In this document: positions 24,039-32,643 of the stretch, in pieces | Position numbering within the stretch: position 1 is the first letter of the stretch | How the letters are laid out: every line of letters starts with the position of its first letter | Source of the DNA: Haloimpatiens lingqiaonensis | Lineage (GTDB): Bacteria; Bacillota; Clostridia; Clostridiales; Clostridiaceae | Assembly: GCF_901447495.1 (NCBI RefSeq) | Contig: NZ_CABDWS010000028.1 | Location: 1-37,406, forward strand | Reading direction: 5' to 3' | Length of the DNA stretch: 37,406 nucleotides | The notes under the pieces: generated by a model | What the model was told of the DNA's origin: nothing | What the model saw: only the letters and a program-made list of their open reading frames with translations | Database searches by the model: none | Made by a program: the position numbers and the translations under genes

Positions 24039-24114
24039 TGGTGGGCACAACAGGGCTCGAACCTGTGACCCTCTGCTTGTAAGGCAGATGCTCTCCCAGC
24101 TGAGCTATGCGCCC
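24039..24114 (-). tRNA. tRNA-Val (TAC)
   Basis: Starts GGGCGCATAGCTCAG. The anticodon loop CTTACAA has TAC, the T-arm is AGGTTCGAGCCCT and the CCA is encoded. It is the first gene of the cluster, 35 bases after the promoter. Confidence 0.97.
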
Positions 24115-24148
24115 ACATAATCGAGTGCTTCAATCAACTCGCATATTT

Positions 24149-24177
24149 ATAATACACAATTTCAAAGAATATGTCAA
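24149..24177 (-). promoter_or_regulatory. Sigma-A promoter of the tRNA operon
   Basis: TTGACA (24172-24177), a 17-base spacer and TATTAT (24149-24154), upstream of tRNA-Val. Confidence 0.88.
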
Positions 24178-24345
24178 CATTAAATTGACTCTTTAATACT
24201 AATTATTTTAATAATACATGAATTTCCTTCTATATATTTCGTTTTTCTTTTTACTTCTATATAATATATTCAGTTTAACTGATGAGGGTTCCTCTTTTCA
24301 TCCATTTACAAGTATAAAACTCTTTTAGAAATTAACTATAATTTA

Positions 24346-24454
24346 AAAAGAAAAGCTATACCTAGTTTGTTTAATGAACCAGTTATAGCTTTTCCAAATA
24401 TCCCATTACTCATATTTAATTAAAGATTTTCCGTAACGCAGTGAAGGAAAATCC
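24346..24454 (+). repeat. Composite constant module ending in F arm, copy 4
   Basis: Matches 1149-1262 along its length (AAAAGCTATA, TTTAATGAACCAGTTATA, CATATTTAATTAAAGATTTTCC in the same order). The 24178-24582 interval has no gene. Apart from this module and the following array I see nothing recognisable in it. Confidence 0.7.
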
Positions 24455-24459
24455 TCCTT

Positions 24460-24486
24460 AACTCTTACTTCTTACTTCTTACCTTC
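24460..24486 (-). repeat. TTACTTC heptamer array after the F module
   Basis: Plus-strand CTTACTTCTTACTTCTTACC, followed by CTCCACAAATTCC, the same flank as after the array at 1010-1027. Confidence 0.7.
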
Positions 24487-24582
24487 TCCACAAATTCCGA
24501 TTTTAAATTTTAAATTTTAAATTAAAAACATTTATTTATCTAGATAAAGCTTAAGACTTATGCTCGAAAATTCAGTTAATAA

Positions 24583-25464
24583 TTAAATGATATTCTTCAA
24601 AATCTCCCCAATGTCCTCATGAGTAAACTTATACTTTTTATTGCAGAATTGACAAACCAATTCTTCCTCTTTACCTTCGTTATATATTTCTTCTAAATCC
24701 TTTTTACCTATGCTTATTAAAGCCTTCTCCACCTTTTCTCTTGAACAATCGCATTTATATTCTGGATGAATCTCTTCTAATATTTTAAGATCCATATCCT
24801 CAAATATTAGATTTAAAATCTCCTCTACAGTCTTACCTTCAGAAAGCAATTTACTTATAGGTGGAATTTCTTCTAATCTATAAGTTATTAAATCTGCTAA
24901 AAGCTCATCCGCATCTGGCATCATTTGAATTATAAATCCACCTGCAGATTTTATACTCAAATCTTTATCCACTAAAACGCCCACTGCCACTGCTGATGGT
25001 GTTTGCTCTGATACAGTAAAATAATACGCTAAATCGTCTCCAACTTCTCCTGTGTATATAGGAACACGCCCCACATAAGGTTCTTTAAGTCCCATATCCC
25101 TTATAATTAATAATTCTCCATTTCTACCAATAGCTCCTCCTACATCTAGCTTCCCTAAGCTATTAGGTTCTAAATCTACATTGGGATTTCCTATATAACC
25201 TTTTACGTGACCATCACTATATGCAGTAACTACTATGCCCCTAGCTGGTCCTCTTCCATCTATTTTAAGTGTTAAAGTATCCTTTGAGGATTTTAACATA
25301 GTACCCATTAAGCTTCCACAGGTAAGCATTCTTCCATAAGCCGCTGCTGCAGTAGCTGCACATTCATGCATCTTTACCGCCTCACTTACAAGTTCTGTGG
25401 TATCTCCTCCTATTATTCTTACCTGACCATCCTTTGCTACAGCTCTAACTAATTTATCCGCCAT
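24583..25464 (-). CDS. hslO: Redox-regulated chaperone Hsp33
   Basis: A 293-residue Hsp33. The N-terminal domain is intact ([56 protein letters not shown]). The C-terminal redox switch has CDC (C238, C240) and CQFC (C271, C274), the four zinc cysteines. On oxidation they release zinc, form disulfides and turn on the holdase that protects unfolding proteins. The ATG at 25464 has AAAGGTGA ahead. That ribosome site is inside a perfect 8-bp hairpin (see the regulatory entry). It follows a methyltransferase gene by 54 bases, so the two are probably co-transcribed. Confidence 0.97.
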   Translation of the reverse strand: MADKLVRAVAKDGQVRIIGGDTTELVSEAVKMHECAATAAAAYGRMLTCGSLMGTMLKSSKDTLTLKIDGRGPARGIVVTAYSDGHVKGYIGNPNVDLEPNSLGKLDVGGAIGRNGELLIIRDMGLKEPYVGRVPIYTGEVGDDLAYYFTVSEQTPSAVAVGVLVDKDLSIKSAGGFIIQMMPDADELLADLITYRLEEIPPISKLLSEGKTVEEILNLIFEDMDLKILEEIHPEYKCDCSREKVEKALISIGKKDLEEIYNEGKEEELVCQFCNKKYKFTHEDIGEILKNII

Positions 25465-25471
25465 ATCTTCA

Positions 25472-25493
25472 CCTTTGTGCTAATTCACAAAGG
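25472..25493 (-). promoter_or_regulatory. Hairpin masking the hslO ribosome site
   Basis: On the minus strand arms CCTTTGTG and CACAAAGG enclose the six-base loop AATTAG. The 3' arm contains most of the hslO ribosome-binding site AAAGGTGA. A second, stronger site (AAAGGAGG) stands just before the 5' arm and faces a GTG-AAT-TAG two-codon frame within the hairpin. Confidence 0.6.
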
Positions 25494-25518
25494 CTTCCTC
25501 CTTTCATTCTAATATTAG

Positions 25519-26262
25519 TTATATATTTTTCTTAACTATATAAACTATTCTTTCTGTATTATCATTTATTTTATCACAAATATAATTGTCATATTTACCT
25601 ACTATATTAAATCCTATATTTTTTAAAATTTCTTCTATGTATTCTTCTTTATAAGCCTTTTCCATATGATTTTCATCAAATCTACTATATACTTGTCCAT
25701 CTCTAATGAAAAAGTTTAGATACATATGGACGATATCATCTTCTAATTCGTTTTCCCATGCATAAAAAACTTCCTCACCATCATAAATAAAAGTATTATT
25801 TCCTAGAATTTCTGTTAATTTATAATAGGAGTTTATATCAAATATAAATAGCCCCTCATCCTTTAAGGAAGATTGAACCCCCTTAAAATAGTTTATAAGC
25901 TGTTCCTCTTCTAATAAATAATTTGTTGAATCTAAGCAGCAAGTGATCAAATCAAACTTTCTATTAAGTTGCAGTTTACTTATGTCTTGGCATACGAAAT
26001 TTGCTTTTATGCCTTGTGCTCTCATTTTTTCTTCTGCTTCCACAAGCATATCTGTAGATAAATCTACTGCCCATACTTCATTAAAAAACCTTCCTACTTT
26101 TTCTGTAACATTTCCCGTGCCACAAGCTAAATCTAAATAGCTATGACACTTAATATTGTTTTGTTTGCATATGTCTATTATTTTATCACACCATTTTTGA
26201 TAATCTATATCCTCGTTTATTAATTCATCATATATATGCGCAAATTTTCTATAGCAATCCAT
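25519..26262 (-). CDS. Class I SAM-dependent methyltransferase
   Basis: A 247-residue methyltransferase with a Rossmann-like SAM site. Motif I is LDLACGTG (43-50), the acidic post-I motif is in VWAVDLSTDML, and the FDLITCCLDSTNYLLE stretch is motif post-II/IV-like. The N-terminal YRKFAHIYDELINEDIDYQKW is typical of the small-molecule methyltransferase group often found next to hslO or sporulation genes in clostridia. The substrate is unknown. I chose ATG at 26262, five codons inside the longest frame, because AAGGGA precedes it. It probably begins a two-gene operon with hslO. Confidence 0.88.
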   Translation of the reverse strand: MDCYRKFAHIYDELINEDIDYQKWCDKIIDICKQNNIKCHSYLDLACGTGNVTEKVGRFFNEVWAVDLSTDMLVEAEEKMRAQGIKANFVCQDISKLQLNRKFDLITCCLDSTNYLLEEEQLINYFKGVQSSLKDEGLFIFDINSYYKLTEILGNNTFIYDGEEVFYAWENELEDDIVHMYLNFFIRDGQVYSRFDENHMEKAYKEEYIEEILKNIGFNIVGKYDNYICDKINDNTERIVYIVKKNI

Positions 26263-26380
26263 AAAAATTCCCTTCATTTCATATAGTTTTTTACATAATC
26301 GTATATATATAATACAACATAGAGGGGTATTAGTAAAATAAATATTTTTATTTTAAGGCATTAATGCCAAGGAACAAATA

Positions 26381-26653
26381 TTAATCTCCATGATTGTTTT
26401 TATAATCATTTTTAATAATTTCTTCATTTTTAGGTATATTAAATTTTCTTTTTTTCTTTGTCATTATACCGCCTATTCTTCCTGTTTCTTCTGCTGTAAG
26501 ACCACCCCAGCCATATTTATCTACCTTATCCTTAAGTCCTAATTCCGTAGCTATTTCATACTTCATCTCTTCTCTTATTTTTTCTAAAGGCGTTAATTCC
26601 TTTTTAGCTTTTAATTTAGATTTTATTATTTTCTTTAAAGGTGTTTTGCCCAT
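26381..26653 (-). CDS. Alpha/beta-type small acid-soluble spore protein, divergent
   Basis: A 90-residue spore DNA-binding protein. The core MKYEIATELG (30-39) holds the EIA site at which the GPR protease cuts such proteins on germination, and GLTAEETGRIGGIMTKK (51-67) matches the second conserved DNA-binding segment. It differs from the usual 60-70-residue members by a longer basic N-terminus (GKTPLKKIIKSKLKAKKELTPLEK) and a charged C-terminal tail. It resembles the divergent Ssp4 type of C. perfringens linked to spore heat resistance. That similarity is recalled, not searched. The ATG at 26653 has GGAGGG ahead. Expression late in the forespore under sigma-G would be expected, but I cannot identify its promoter with confidence. 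Confidence 0.83.
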   Translation of the reverse strand: MGKTPLKKIIKSKLKAKKELTPLEKIREEMKYEIATELGLKDKVDKYGWGGLTAEETGRIGGIMTKKKRKFNIPKNEEIIKNDYKNNHGD

Positions 26654-26748
26654 TTTTATTTCCCTCCTGCAAAATATACAATTTTTATTTTAAATGCATA
26701 TCTTACACATTATTATTAACATATGAGGAAATTATATTCATACTATAT

Positions 26749-26800
26749 AATTGACAATTGAGAATTGACAATTGACAATTGACAATTGACAATTGACAAT
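26749..26800 (+). repeat. TGACAAT heptamer array
   Basis: About seven units of TTGACAA (one TTGAGAA variant), ending AATGAAG before a T-module terminator. It is the same array, linker and hairpin as at the DUF523 gene, but no gene's stop codon is attached on the plus strand. Confidence 0.85.
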
Positions 26801-26829
26801 GAAGAGCAAAACTCCAAAGGAGTTTTTTT
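26801..26829 (+). terminator. T-module terminator-like hairpin, copy 3
   Basis: GCAAAACTCC and GGAGTTTTTTT, directly after the TGACAAT array. No plus-strand gene lies upstream, so it may be carried by the repeat and not serve a local transcript. Confidence 0.6.
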
Positions 26830-26834
26830 AAATA

Positions 26835-26875
26835 TTCAACTTTCGCAGTTATAAAATAGAAATATAAAATTTGCA
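26835..26875. mobile_element. MITE-like element, left end only
   Basis: TTCAACTTTCGCAGTTATAA and following AT-rich bases match the left part of 22331-22493. A run of TAAGTAATAGGTAATAG heptamers follows (to about 26908), but no right terminal repeat is visible. Confidence 0.55.
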
Positions 26876-26945
26876 GGTAAGTAATAGGTAATAGCTAAGA
26901 AGTAAAAGTTTATATTCAAAAATTAATTTTATAATAGATAACGTC

Positions 26946-26981
26946 AAAAAAAACATGCAGCGATAATTCACTACATGTTTT
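26946..26981 (-). terminator. Terminator of the opp operon
   Basis: On the minus strand AACATGTAG and CTGCATGTT pair and are followed by eight Ts, 35 bases past the oppF stop codon. Confidence 0.9.
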
Positions 26982-27015
26982 TTCTTTTAGGCTTTTATAT
27001 TTAAATTAAGACACC

Positions 27016-27981
27016 TTAGTCAAATAAATGACATGCAACATAATGTTCCTTTTCTACTTCCTTAAGCACTGGAGTTTGCTCGTGACATATTGGTTTTGCG
27101 TATCTACATCTTTCAGCAAATCTACATCCTGGCTTTGGATTAATAGGACTTGGAACTTCGCCCTCAAGTTTTATTCTCTTCTTACTTCTTTCTATTTCTG
27201 GGTCTGGTATTGGAATTGCTGAAAGCAATGCTTGAGTATATGGGTGAAGTGGTTTTTCATACAAGTCATGACTGCTTGCAAGTTCCACTAAGCATCCTAG
27301 ATACATAACACCAACTCTATCAGAAATATGTTTAACCATTGAAAGGTCATGGGCAATAAATAAGTAAGTTAAGTCAAATTCCTTTTGTAATTGTACAAGC
27401 AAGTTAACTATCTGAGCTTGTATAGAAACGTCTAGAGCTGATATAGGCTCGTCACAAACTATAAATTCTGGCTCAATAGCTAAAGATCTTGCTATACCAA
27501 TTCTTTGTCTTTGTCCACCAGAGAATTCGTGTGGGAATCTTGTAGCGTGTTCCTTGTTCAATCCTACAAGTTGTAATAAATGATATATTCTATCCAATCT
27601 CTCTTGTCCAGTGTATAAAGCATGGATATCAATACCCTCTCCAATAATTTCACCAACAGTCATTCTTGGATTTAATGAAGCATATGGGTCTTGGAATATC
27701 ATTTGAGCTCTTCTAGTAAACTCTTTCTTTTCAGTTTTATTTAGTTTATGAATATCTACTCCATCAAATAATACTTCTCCGCCAGTAGCTGAGTACATAC
27801 CCATAACAGTTCTTCCGCAAGTAGTTTTACCGCAACCTGATTCACCAACTAGACCTAAAGTTTCACCTTTTCTTATGAAAAAGCTAACATCGTCTACAGC
27901 TTTCAAAGTAGCGTTTTTTCCCACATGGAAATATTTTTTAAGATTTTTTACTTCTAATAAAACTTTTGCATCCTTTTCCAT
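27016..27981 (-). CDS. oppF: Oligopeptide ABC transporter ATP-binding protein OppF
   Basis: A 321-residue ABC ATPase. Walker A is GESGCGKT (46-53), the Q-loop is in MIFQDPYASLNPRMTVGE, signature SGGQRQR is at 154-160, and Walker B is FIVCDEP (173-179). The C-terminal oligopeptide/dipeptide extension with CRFAERCRYAKPIC is a cysteine motif that in some family members binds an Fe-S cluster. It pairs with OppD to power peptide import through OppBC. Its ATG overlaps the oppD stop by one base (TAATG), and AGGAGG lies within the end of oppD, so the two are translationally coupled. It is the last gene of the operon. Confidence 0.95.
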   Translation of the reverse strand: MEKDAKVLLEVKNLKKYFHVGKNATLKAVDDVSFFIRKGETLGLVGESGCGKTTCGRTVMGMYSATGGEVLFDGVDIHKLNKTEKKEFTRRAQMIFQDPYASLNPRMTVGEIIGEGIDIHALYTGQERLDRIYHLLQLVGLNKEHATRFPHEFSGGQRQRIGIARSLAIEPEFIVCDEPISALDVSIQAQIVNLLVQLQKEFDLTYLFIAHDLSMVKHISDRVGVMYLGCLVELASSHDLYEKPLHPYTQALLSAIPIPDPEIERSKKRIKLEGEVPSPINPKPGCRFAERCRYAKPICHEQTPVLKEVEKEHYVACHLFD

Positions 27982-29000
27982 TACTTAACGCCTCCTGTCT
28001 TTATAGGGCTTTCTACCTTTGGTGCTAATGGATGACTTAACCAACAAGCCACTTCATGTGTTTCGCTAAGTTTAGTTACTGGAGGCATTTCCTCTCTACA
28101 TATAGGCATACAGTATTCACATCTTGCTGCGAATGGACATCCCACAGGTGGTTTTATAAGATCTGGTGGTGTTCCCTTTAATGAATAAAGTTCAGCCTTA
28201 TTTCCTAAATCTAGTCTTGGAACAGATCTTAAAAGTGCCCAAGAATATGGATGTTGTCCATTATAGAATATTTCATCCTTAGTTCCTCTTTCTATAATTT
28301 GTCCAGCATACATAACTTGAATTCTATGAGCCACGTCAGCTACCACACCAAGGTCGTGAGTAACTAATATAACTGCTGTACCTAATTTGTCTTGTAAATC
28401 TTTTATAAGATCCATGATTTGAGCCTGAATAGTAACGTCAAGAGCTGTAGTAGGCTCGTCAGCTATAAGAATCTTTGGATTACATGCAAGTGCTATAGCT
28501 ATCATAGCTCTTTGTCTCATACCACCTGAAAATTCGTGTGGATATTGTTTCGCTCTATTTTCAGCATTTGGAATGTTAACTAATTTAAGCATTTTAACTG
28601 CTTCAGCAAAAGCCTCTTGTTTATTCATGCCTCTGTGTATTTGTAAACTTTCAGCTATTTGTCTTCCTACTGTCATAGTTGGATTTAAAGAAGTCATAGG
28701 GTCTTGGAAAATCATACTGATTTCTGCTCCTCTAAGTTCTCTAAGCTCCTGTTGTGACATTTTTAATACATTTTTGCCATCAAATTCTATAACAGAACCT
28801 TCTTTTATTTCTGCAGGTGGTGTTGGAAGTAATCTCATTATAGCTTTAGATGTTACAGATTTACCACAACCAGATTCTCCAACCACTGCCAATGTTTCAC
28901 CTTTATTAAGTTCAAAACTTATCCCTCTTACTGCTTGTACTTCCCCATTGTAAGTGTGAAATGATACTTTTAAATCTTTTATATCTAGTATTTTTTCCAT
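27981..29000 (-). CDS. oppD: Oligopeptide ABC transporter ATP-binding protein OppD
   Basis: A 339-residue ABC ATPase. Walker A is GESGCGKS (41-48), the Q-loop is MIFQDPMTSLNPTMTVG (about 96-112), the signature is SGGMRQR (158-164), and Walker B is ILIADEP (177-183) with DVTIQAQ after it. The C-terminus carries the oligopeptide-ATPase cysteine motif CPFAARCEYCMPIC. It sits between oppC (16-base gap) and oppF (one-base overlap). It hydrolyses ATP with OppF to drive uptake. Confidence 0.95.
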   Translation of the reverse strand: MEKILDIKDLKVSFHTYNGEVQAVRGISFELNKGETLAVVGESGCGKSVTSKAIMRLLPTPPAEIKEGSVIEFDGKNVLKMSQQELRELRGAEISMIFQDPMTSLNPTMTVGRQIAESLQIHRGMNKQEAFAEAVKMLKLVNIPNAENRAKQYPHEFSGGMRQRAMIAIALACNPKILIADEPTTALDVTIQAQIMDLIKDLQDKLGTAVILVTHDLGVVADVAHRIQVMYAGQIIERGTKDEIFYNGQHPYSWALLRSVPRLDLGNKAELYSLKGTPPDLIKPPVGCPFAARCEYCMPICREEMPPVTKLSETHEVACWLSHPLAPKVESPIKTGGVK

Positions 29001-29016
29001 CGATTATTCCTCCCTC

Positions 29017-29934
29017 TTATTGACGTAGTCTTGGATCTAATGCGTCTCTTAGTCCGTCGCCTAATAGGTTAAATGATAACATTGTTAAACTTATCATTAG
29101 TGATGGGAAGAAAAGTTCATGAGGGTAGAACATTAAGTTTTGTTGTGCTGCTGATGCTAGAGCACCCCAGCTTGTATCTGGTGATTGAACACCAAGTCCT
29201 AAGTAACTTAGGAAAGCTTCAGCAAATATAAATCCTGGTACGTCAAATGTTATTGCAACTATCATTATACCCATTATATTTGGTATTAAGTGTTTAGCTA
29301 TTATTCTTGATGAACTTGCACCTAGTGTCTGTGCTGCAAGAACATACTCTTGTTCTTTTACTGAAAGTATTTGTCCTCTTACAAGTCTTGCCATACCAAC
29401 CCATCCAGTGATAGTCATAGCAATAACTAGTGACAATACTCCTTTTCCCATTATTAAAGATATTAATATAACTATTATTAAGTATGGTATACTTGATAAT
29501 ATTTCTACTATTCTCATCATTATATCGTCAACGATGCCTCCAAAATATCCAGACACACCACCATAAATTGAACCTACTACCACGTCTACTAATGTTCCTA
29601 GTAAACCAATTAATATAGAAATTCTTCCGCCTTTCCATACTCTAGCAAAAAGGTCTCTTCCTAATTCATCAGTACCAAACCAATGCTGAGCATTTGGTTT
29701 CATATTTATTATTGAAGAGTCTTGAGCTTCATAGCTAAATTTAGTCATAAATGGTCCAAATATACACATAAATGCTAATATAGCCAATATTACTAAAGAT
29801 GCTATAGCAATTTTATTTTCTTTCAATCTTCTCCAAGCATCCTGCCAGTAAGTCACATTGGGTCTTAATATTTCTTCGGAATCGAAATTTTCGCATCCCA
29901 TTATCTGAAACTTTTCTTTAGATAATTCTGCCAT
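29017..29934 (-). CDS. oppC: Oligopeptide ABC transporter permease OppC
   Basis: A 305-residue inner-membrane permease. The N-terminal cytosolic arm (YWQDAWRRLKENKIA) precedes the first membrane helix at about 40-60. The region before the pore (HWFGTDELGRDLFARVWKGGR) is the hallmark of the OppC group, and the EAA loop is in VLAAQTLGASSSRIIAKHLIPN. It ends with the usual short GLRDALDPRLRQ. The ATG at 29934 follows AGGAGG. The gap to oppB is 11 bases. Confidence 0.94.
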   Translation of the reverse strand: MAELSKEKFQIMGCENFDSEEILRPNVTYWQDAWRRLKENKIAIASLVILAILAFMCIFGPFMTKFSYEAQDSSIINMKPNAQHWFGTDELGRDLFARVWKGGRISILIGLLGTLVDVVVGSIYGGVSGYFGGIVDDIMMRIVEILSSIPYLIIVILISLIMGKGVLSLVIAMTITGWVGMARLVRGQILSVKEQEYVLAAQTLGASSSRIIAKHLIPNIMGIMIVAITFDVPGFIFAEAFLSYLGLGVQSPDTSWGALASAAQQNLMFYPHELFFPSLMISLTMLSFNLLGDGLRDALDPRLRQ

Positions 29935-29945
29935 AACTTTACCTC

Positions 29946-30881
29946 CTATCTGCTCTCACCATCTATTCTTATTCTTGGGTCAACTACAGAATATAGTATA
30001 TCAACTATTAATAAGGATACTATAAATAATGTAGCCATAAATATTGTTTGTCCCATTATCATTGTATAGTCTCTGTTGTTTATAGACTCAACAAAGTTAA
30101 ATCCTATTCCTGGAATTGCAAATATACTTTCTGTGATGAAAGCTCCTCCAAATAGACCAGCTATTTGAGGTCCTAAAATTGTTATAGCAGGTAATAATGC
30201 ATTTCTCAAAACGTGTTTCCATACTAATGCAACCTTAGAAACACCCTTTGCCTTTGCAGTTAATATATAATCTTGTCCAACTACATCAAGTACGCTGGTT
30301 CTCATATATCTAGCATAAGTAGCTATAGTACCAAAACTCATACCTATAGTTGGCAATATCGTGTGTTTAAATGATCCCCAACCTGTGGTTGGTAAAAGTT
30401 GATGTTTTACTGTAAAAGTATACTGTAATAATGCAGCTAAAACGAATACCGGTAGGGCTACACCTATAATTGCTATAAACATAACTATATAGTCTATCCA
30501 AGTATTTCTATTGAATGCTGCTATAATTCCTAATGTAATTCCTATAACAAGTCCTAATAATAGAGCCTGTCCTCCTAATCTAGCTGATGTAGGAGCATAT
30601 CTTTTTAATGTTTCTGAAACGCTTCTTCCTGGATAAGTTAGTGATTCACCAAAATCTCCATTTAACACAAGTCTTTTCATAAATCTTCCATACTGAACTA
30701 TAGGTGGTTGATCCAACCCATATTTAGCATAGAAATTCTTTTTAATTTGTTCTGGTAAGTTTCTTGCCATTGATGCTAGTGGGTCCCCTGGAACTGCATG
30801 TATAAGCATAAAAGTTATAGTAATGATAATCCAAAGGGTAACCAGCATATAGCCAATTCTTTTTAAGATATACCTTAGCAT
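29946..30881 (-). CDS. oppB: Oligopeptide ABC transporter permease OppB
   Basis: A 311-residue permease. It opens with RYILKRIGYMLVTLWIIITI (first membrane helix) and HAVPGDPL, the OppB-type entry. The EAA segment is TAKAKGVSKVALVWKHVLRN, and it ends SVVDPRIRI. I chose the ATG at 30881: GGAGGGG stands nine bases before it. An ATG four residues earlier in frame directly abuts the ribosome site and is less likely, and a GTG overlaps it. It follows oppA through a strong hairpin without a T-run directly after it. Confidence 0.94.
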   Translation of the reverse strand: MLRYILKRIGYMLVTLWIIITITFMLIHAVPGDPLASMARNLPEQIKKNFYAKYGLDQPPIVQYGRFMKRLVLNGDFGESLTYPGRSVSETLKRYAPTSARLGGQALLLGLVIGITLGIIAAFNRNTWIDYIVMFIAIIGVALPVFVLAALLQYTFTVKHQLLPTTGWGSFKHTILPTIGMSFGTIATYARYMRTSVLDVVGQDYILTAKAKGVSKVALVWKHVLRNALLPAITILGPQIAGLFGGAFITESIFAIPGIGFNFVESINNRDYTMIMGQTIFMATLFIVSLLIVDILYSVVDPRIRIDGESR

Positions 30882-30924
30882 TTTTTTCATCCCCTCCACA
30901 TAATATAAAAAATAAAGTTTACCA

Positions 30925-30946
30925 CAGCAAAGCCGAAGCTTTGCTG
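30925..30946 (-). promoter_or_regulatory. Hairpin with TTCG loop between oppA and oppB
   Basis: On the minus strand CAGCAAAGC and GCTTTGCTG pair around a TTCG tetraloop. There is no T-run directly after it, so it probably acts as an mRNA-stabilising or partial stop element that raises oppA over oppBCDF. Confidence 0.65.
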
Positions 30947-30963
30947 CAATAACTTTTTATAAA

Positions 30964-32643
30964 CTATTTATTTCTTCCTTCTGTGTATGCATATTTGAAT
31001 TCAGATGTTCCAAATAGAGGACTCATTAAATTCTTAACGTATTTAGCTCTGTATGTGTTTCTCTTTCTGTATACTGTTGGAGCTATAGCTGCATCTTCAT
31101 ATACTAATACTTTTTCTGCTTCTTTATATGCTTCAAGTCTTTGTTTTTCATCCATTGTAGATTGAGCTTTTTTAACTAACTCATCATATTTCTTATTAGA
31201 CCATCCATTATTTACAACTCCTGCTCCAGTTACCCACATGTCAAAGAATGTATTTGGATCGTTGTAGTCTCCTGTCCAAGCTGCACCAGCTATTTGATAA
31301 TCTAACTCATGAGTTCTTTTTTGGAATATTGGCCATTCAGCATATTCAGCTTTTACATTAACACCTAATGCTTTTTTGAACATTTGTTGTTCATATTCTG
31401 CATATGTTCTATTCCATTGGTCTGTACCACTTTCAAGTATTGTAACTGTTAACTTAGCTGGATCTGGATCCATTCCAAGTTCTTTTAATCCTTTTACTAA
31501 CAATGCTTTTGGATCTGGGTTTTCTTCTTTTAGTTTTTTAATTGGCTCTTCTCCAACTAATTCTCTAAAGTCTTTTCCACCTAATTGTAATGATGGTGGT
31601 GCCCATCCATATGCTGCTTCAGTTGTTCCATGGAATATTACATTTGACATATCTTCTCTTGTTATTGCAAGTGAGAATGCCTTTCTTATATTAGCATTGC
31701 TAAATACTTTATCCTTAGTATTAAAGAATGTATAGTTTGCTGATGGATCATATCCTTTTATGTTGTTGAATTTTCCAGTAGCATCAAATTTCTTTATCCA
31801 TTCTGGTTTAGTAACTCCTGCTGAGTCTATGTCTCCATTGTATAATGAATTATATCTTGCATTTTGATCTTTTATTATTTTTAAGTTAACTTTTGATAAT
31901 TTAACCTGTTCTTTATCCCAATACTTTTCATTCTTTTCTAGAACTACTTGGTTTTGGTGAACCCATTCTTTTATAACGAAAGGTCCGCAGAATACCATTG
32001 TGTTTGCTTCTGAACCATATTTGTCACCAGCTTTTTCAATGATATCTTGTCTTTGTGGATGCATTACTTTGAAATAAGTTAAATCAAGGAAGTATGCACA
32101 TGGTTGTTTTAATGTAATTTTTAAAGTCTTATCATCTTCTGCTTTTACCCCAACTGAATCTAAAGCAGCCTTTCCTTGAGTAGCTTCATCTGCATTTTTA
32201 ATTGGTGATAATAAGAATGCATAAGGTGATGCAGTTTTAGGATCTAAAGTTCTTTTTATACCATACTCATAATCCTTAGCTGTAACTTTTTTTCCATCTG
32301 ACCATTCATAGTCTCTTAAATGGAATGTCCACTCTGTACCATCTTCATTATGTTCCCATTTTTCAGCACCAGCAGCTTTTATAACGTCCTTACCATCTTT
32401 ATCTTGCTCAACTCTAGTAAGTCCTTCCATAACTTCTGCTAATACTTGTGAAGAATAAGTGTCAGATCCCTTTGATGGGTCTAATGTTTTTGGTTCAGCA
32501 CCTAATAATAAGTTTAGATATTGATCCTTGTCCATTTTAGAACCAGATGCACTATCCTTACTTCCAGAGCCGCAACCAATTAATGCAGTTGAAGCAACTA
32601 CACTAGCTGTTAATAATAAAGCTAACATCTTCTTGCTTTTCAC
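30964..32643 (-). CDS. oppA: Oligopeptide-binding lipoprotein OppA (operon copy)
   Basis: A 559-residue solute-binding lipoprotein of SBP family 5. The signal peptide (KKMLALLLTASVVAS) ends at lipobox LIGC with C24 as the lipidated residue. The mature part starts with MDKDQYLNLLLGAEPKTLDP, the usual family 5 entry, and the FNTKDKVFSNANIRKAFSLA region is well kept. It binds peptides outside the membrane and hands them to OppBC. The start is GTG at 32643, after AAAGGGGGA. Two paralogues lie immediately upstream. This is the copy in line with oppBCDF, with a promoter about 420 bases ahead. Confidence 0.95.
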   Translation of the reverse strand: MKSKKMLALLLTASVVASTALIGCGSGSKDSASGSKMDKDQYLNLLLGAEPKTLDPSKGSDTYSSQVLAEVMEGLTRVEQDKDGKDVIKAAGAEKWEHNEDGTEWTFHLRDYEWSDGKKVTAKDYEYGIKRTLDPKTASPYAFLLSPIKNADEATQGKAALDSVGVKAEDDKTLKITLKQPCAYFLDLTYFKVMHPQRQDIIEKAGDKYGSEANTMVFCGPFVIKEWVHQNQVVLEKNEKYWDKEQVKLSKVNLKIIKDQNARYNSLYNGDIDSAGVTKPEWIKKFDATGKFNNIKGYDPSANYTFFNTKDKVFSNANIRKAFSLAITREDMSNVIFHGTTEAAYGWAPPSLQLGGKDFRELVGEEPIKKLKEENPDPKALLVKGLKELGMDPDPAKLTVTILESGTDQWNRTYAEYEQQMFKKALGVNVKAEYAEWPIFQKRTHELDYQIAGAAWTGDYNDPNTFFDMWVTGAGVVNNGWSNKKYDELVKKAQSTMDEKQRLEAYKEAEKVLVYEDAAIAPTVYRKRNTYRAKYVKNLMSPLFGTSEFKYAYTEGRNK

